Assembly: GCA_040756085.1 (NCBI GenBank)
Contig: JBFMAE010000077.1
Coordinates: forward strand, 1-9,110
Direction: 5' to 3'
DNA length: 9,110 nucleotides
DNA from: JBFMAE01 sp040756085
GTDB lineage: Bacteria > Desulfobacterota > BSN033 > UBA1163
Shown: one piece after another, positions 7,528 to 9,110 of the stretch
Layout of the letters: every line of letters starts with the position of its first letter
How positions within the stretch are numbered: position 1 is the stretch's first letter
Notes under the pieces: generated by a model
Told to the model about the DNA's origin: nothing
Databases searched by the model: none
What the model saw: only the letters and a program-made list of their open reading frames with translations
Translations under genes and position numbers: made by a program

Positions 7528-7784
7528 TTATGATTCCTTATCACATTGATATCTAAAATCTTTTTCTTTCCCCGCTTCTATTTTTATTAAACTTCCCTTT
7601 TCTCCGATTCCCTGTTTCTCCGGCTCATTTTTTATCCCATCTGTACCCGATCTGTACCTCTCCTTGTGATAATGAACAATCCAAATTGGACATTATTCCA
7701 TCATTCATTTCAATAAAAGGGGACGTAGTTCAAAATATTCACAAAAATATTTACTACAAGTTGTGATCATGATAGGAAATTGCT
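7528..7784. other. Non-coding stretch upstream of the transposase
   Basis: No gene is supported here. 7558-7625 is strongly pyrimidine-rich. ATCTGTACC occurs twice in tandem (7639-7647 and 7650-7658) at an 11-bp interval. ATAATG (7669-7674) and CATTAT (7691-7696) form a short inverted repeat around CCAAATTGG. An 8-bp palindrome ATCATGAT lies at 7766-7773, and AGGA (7774-7777) is a suitable ribosome-binding site for the ATG at 7785. Confidence 0.5.
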
Positions 7785-8294
7785 ATGCCACGACAGGCGA
7801 GATTGGACGCTCCCGGAACGCTTCATCATGTGATAATTCGGGGCATCGAGAGGGCCAATATCTTTCGGGACGACAAGGACCGTGAGCATTTTCCTTCGCG
7901 AGTGGGCGAGATCGGAGAAGCCACTTGAACCCGAATCCTCGCCTGGGTCCTGATGAACAATCACGTTCATCTACTTCTATTCAGTGGCTCGTCGGGGCTC
8001 CCCAAGTTCATGCGTAGACTGCTCACCGGCTACGCTATGTGGTTCAACCGGAGGCATCAGAGAGTGGGGCATCTGTTTCAGAACCGGTATAAATCAATCG
8101 TCTGTGAAGAGGATCCGTATCTATTGGAATTGGTTCGGTATATCCATCTGAACCCGTTGCGAAGCCAGGTGGTAAAGAACCTCGAAGAGCTGGATAGGTA
8201 TCGTTGGAATGGTAACGGTGTTCTACTTGGAAGGATTCGACACGATTGGCAGGAAAAAGAGTACGTGTTGAATCAGTTCGAGTGTTGGCGGTAG
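7785..8294 (+). pseudogene. RAYT / IS200-like (Y1) transposase, inactivated
   Basis: The frame from ATG 7785 begins MPRQARLDAPGTLHHVIIRG, the typical start of REP-associated tyrosine transposases, HUH enzymes that nick single-stranded palindromic DNA. HVH (His60, Val61, His62) in MNNHVHLLL is the metal-binding HUH motif, and Tyr83 in LTGYAMWFNRRH is the likely nucleophile. GHLFQNRYKS and LVRYIHLNPLR are also diagnostic. An in-frame TGA at 7926-7928 (codon 48) separates the start from the HUH motif, so no full product can be made; an ATG at 7953 lies just before the HUH motif but would lack the N-terminal strand. The frame ends at 8294 at codon 170, short of the roughly 230 or more residues common in the family, so the 3' end is truncated too. 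Confidence 0.88.
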
Positions 8295-8349
8295 TAAAAA
8301 GGGTACCAGAATTAGTAGAGGTGGCTCTTTGGGAGAGATGGTGAAGTAG
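8295..8349 (+). pseudogene. Eroded downstream remnant of the transposase
   Basis: Beyond the stop, 8306-8320 reads PELVE and, one frame over, 8320-8346 reads GGSLGEMVK before TAG. This resembles the PELVGGG...SLGGW segment that follows the Y1 domain in many members of this family, with sequence lost in between. The match is short and recognised by eye. Confidence 0.3.
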
Positions 8350-8399
8350 CCCACGTTATTTTGTCCTACCTATTTTAGCCCTGTTCATTTCCGGATTCC

Positions 8400-8428
8400 T
8401 TATCAAAGATCGATACAGATTCTATAAT
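8400..8428 (+). promoter_or_regulatory. Promoter of the IS21-like element
   Basis: TTATCA (8400-8405) and a perfect TATAAT (8423-8428) are separated by exactly 17 bp. Transcription should start near 8435, about 28 bases before the TTG start codon at 8463. Confidence 0.65.
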
Positions 8429-8464
8429 GACTCCTTGATCTGTTTGGAGGAAGGAGGAGTCATT
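8426..8464 (+). promoter_or_regulatory. Inverted repeat masking the ribosome-binding site and start codon
   Basis: AATGACTCCT (8426-8435) is the exact reverse complement of AGGAGTCATT (8455-8464), with a 19-nt loop. The right arm contains the end of the Shine-Dalgarno sequence AAGGAGGAG (8451-8459) and the first bases of the TTG start. The left arm overlaps the -10 box and ends where the element's own transcript should begin, so only transcripts entering from outside would contain both arms. Confidence 0.65.
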
Positions 8465-8822
8465 GCAGAAGCGATGTATTGTGTGCGGTCGGTTTTTCAT
8501 TCCGGATCCCCGAGTAGGAGAAAGACAAAAGGCCTGTCCAAAAGATTCCTGTAAGAAAGCGCGTAAGCATCTTTCCCAACGTGCTTGGTGTGAGAAGAAT
8601 CCGGGGTATTTTCAGGGGCGCTATCCCTATGTGAAACAATGGCGTGAGAAGAGGAAAGCCTCTTTGGGGATATCGGGGTTACCGGTGATACAAGACAAGA
8701 TACCCCCTACAAAGCCTTTACTGAGGCTGATTCTCTTGATCCCGGGGGACAAAGACAGGATGATACAAGACAAGATCCTTCTTCGGAGACAGAGCCGGCG
8801 CACCTTTGTGGCCGACGGATAG
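8463..8822 (+). CDS. Small four-cysteine (zinc-ribbon-like) protein of the IS21-like element
   Basis: TTG at 8463 is chosen as start because AAGGAGGAG sits 3 bases upstream, and it is followed at once by the cysteine motif. The 119-residue product has Cys5, Cys8, Cys25 and Cys30 (CxxC-x16-CxxxxC), likely a zinc-binding finger, then a basic stretch with the aromatic segment NPGYFQGRYPYVKQW. Two copies of IQDK follow: VIQDKI (75-80) and MIQDKI (100-105). I recognise it as the kind of small protein found beside IS21-type transposases but know no function; nucleic-acid binding is an inference from the finger and charge. A third in-frame IQDK lies just after the TAG stop, suggesting that the original protein was longer. 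Confidence 0.65.
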   Translation: MQKRCIVCGRFFIPDPRVGERQKACPKDSCKKARKHLSQRAWCEKNPGYFQGRYPYVKQWREKRKASLGISGLPVIQDKIPPTKPLLRLILLIPGDKDRMIQDKILLRRQSRRTFVADG

Positions 8823-8846
8823 GGAGAGGGGGTGATACAAGACAAG
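8684..8846 (+). repeat. Three direct repeats of GATACAAGACAAG
   Basis: Perfect 13-mers start at 8687, 8762 and 8834, spaced 75 and 72 bp. Copies 1 and 3 share GGTGATACAAGACAAG; copies 1 and 2 share TGATACAAGACAAGAT. All spacings are multiples of three, so each encodes IQDK in the frame of the small gene. Spaced direct repeats near an IS21 end are expected as transposase-binding sites. Confidence 0.75.
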
Positions 8847-8904
8847 TTAGGAATTCTCCTTCGATCTGGTTTAAGGTAAGTCTCACATCCAAGTGAGGAG
8901 AGAG

Positions 8905-9110
8905 ATGATGGACCCTGGGATCATGCATCAGGTCAAGCAGCTTTACGAAGTGGAGAAACTGAGTCAACGACAGATTGCTACCAAATTAGGAATCTCCCGG
9001 AAGACGGTATTACGGGTCCTTCGGGAGAACGGGGTCAGGAAGCCCCTGCGGGAAACGATCTTCAAACCTTACGAGCGCCTGGTTCAAGAGTGGTATCGGG
9101 AGTATCCCTT
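8905..9110 (+). CDS. istA: IS21-family transposase (IstA-like), N-terminal part
   Basis: IstA is the DDE transposase of IS21 elements and acts with the ATPase IstB. The visible 68 residues begin MMDPGIMHQVKQLYEVEKLS and contain a helix-turn-helix, about residues 19-39 (SQRQIATKLGISRKTVLRVL), which would bind the element's terminal repeats. The catalytic DDE core lies beyond the window end, where the frame is still open. GAGGAG (8895-8900) gives better spacing to the second ATG at 8908 than to 8905, so either could be used. A weak CTCAC (8882-8886)/GTGAG (8893-8897) hairpin overlaps the ribosome-binding site. It follows the small cysteine-rich gene on the same strand. Confidence 0.85.
   Translation, partial: MMDPGIMHQVKQLYEVEKLSQRQIATKLGISRKTVLRVLRENGVRKPLRETIFKPYERLVQEWYREYP

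Larger units (their letters stand above)
8382..9110 (+). mobile_element. IS21-like element, left part
   Basis: An IstA-like transposase N-terminus, a small upstream accessory gene, an internal promoter and multiple direct repeats together indicate the left part of an IS21-family element that continues past the window. IS21-family ends begin with TG and carry several transposase-binding repeats. The TGTTCATTTCC at 8382 is my guess for the left terminus; it lies just after the eroded transposase remnant. The right end and any target duplication are outside the window, so the boundary is uncertain. Confidence 0.5.

Noticed and set aside
8684..8846. CRISPR array
   Set aside because: There are only three 13-nt repeats with spacers of about 60 nt inside a coding region, and no cas genes; this fits transposon end repeats better.
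8627..8967. Minus-strand ORFs over the IS21-like leader
   Set aside because: They run antisense to the small cysteine-rich gene and istA and show no family motifs.

Overview
The window looks like a chromosomal segment of an uncultivated anaerobic bacterium, most likely Desulfobacterota (Deltaproteobacteria) or a neighbouring lineage. This assignment is an inference. It rests on moderate GC, a long STAND/BTAD (SARP-like) regulator, a MauM/NapG-like ferredoxin tail, and a mix of RAYT, DUF559 and IS21-type elements with many palindromic repeats. No ribosomal RNA or other phylogenetic marker beyond UvrB is present.

Layout, left to right, with all genes on the + strand. Positions 1-240 hold the 3' end of a polyferredoxin-like gene. 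Positions 241-714 are non-coding but full of foldable DNA: a terminator-like hairpin, a branched inverted-repeat element, a 56-nt imperfect hairpin and an attC-like site. Positions 715-2709 are a complete uvrB with no visible Shine-Dalgarno sequence. Positions 2710-2858 hold a hairpin resembling an IS200/IS605 end. Positions 2859-3636 are a broken short-chain dehydrogenase gene with two independent lesions. Six bases later a 1,076-codon STAND-ATPase/BTAD regulator begins (3643-6872), interrupted by one frameshift near 4405. A DUF559 nuclease-like gene (6963-7400) follows, bracketed by CCCCT-rich palindromic repeats. Positions 7401-7784 are non-coding. Positions 7785-8294 are a RAYT/IS200-like transposase pseudogene.

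The right end (about 8382-9110) is the start of an IS21-like element. It has a well-formed promoter, a 10-bp inverted repeat that would bury the ribosome-binding site and start codon in read-through transcripts, a small four-cysteine protein gene, three direct repeats of GATACAAGACAAG, and the N-terminus of an IstA-like transposase that runs off the window.

The dehydrogenase and regulator probably formed a two-gene unit in which the regulator controlled a local metabolic function; both now carry disrupting mutations. The 3' third of the window is an accessory zone of nested or adjacent mobile elements in different states of decay. The most interesting signals are the anti-read-through hairpin of the IS21-like element, its triple repeat that is both DNA repeat and protein motif, the repeat-bracketed DUF559 gene, and the structured intergenic DNA before uvrB.
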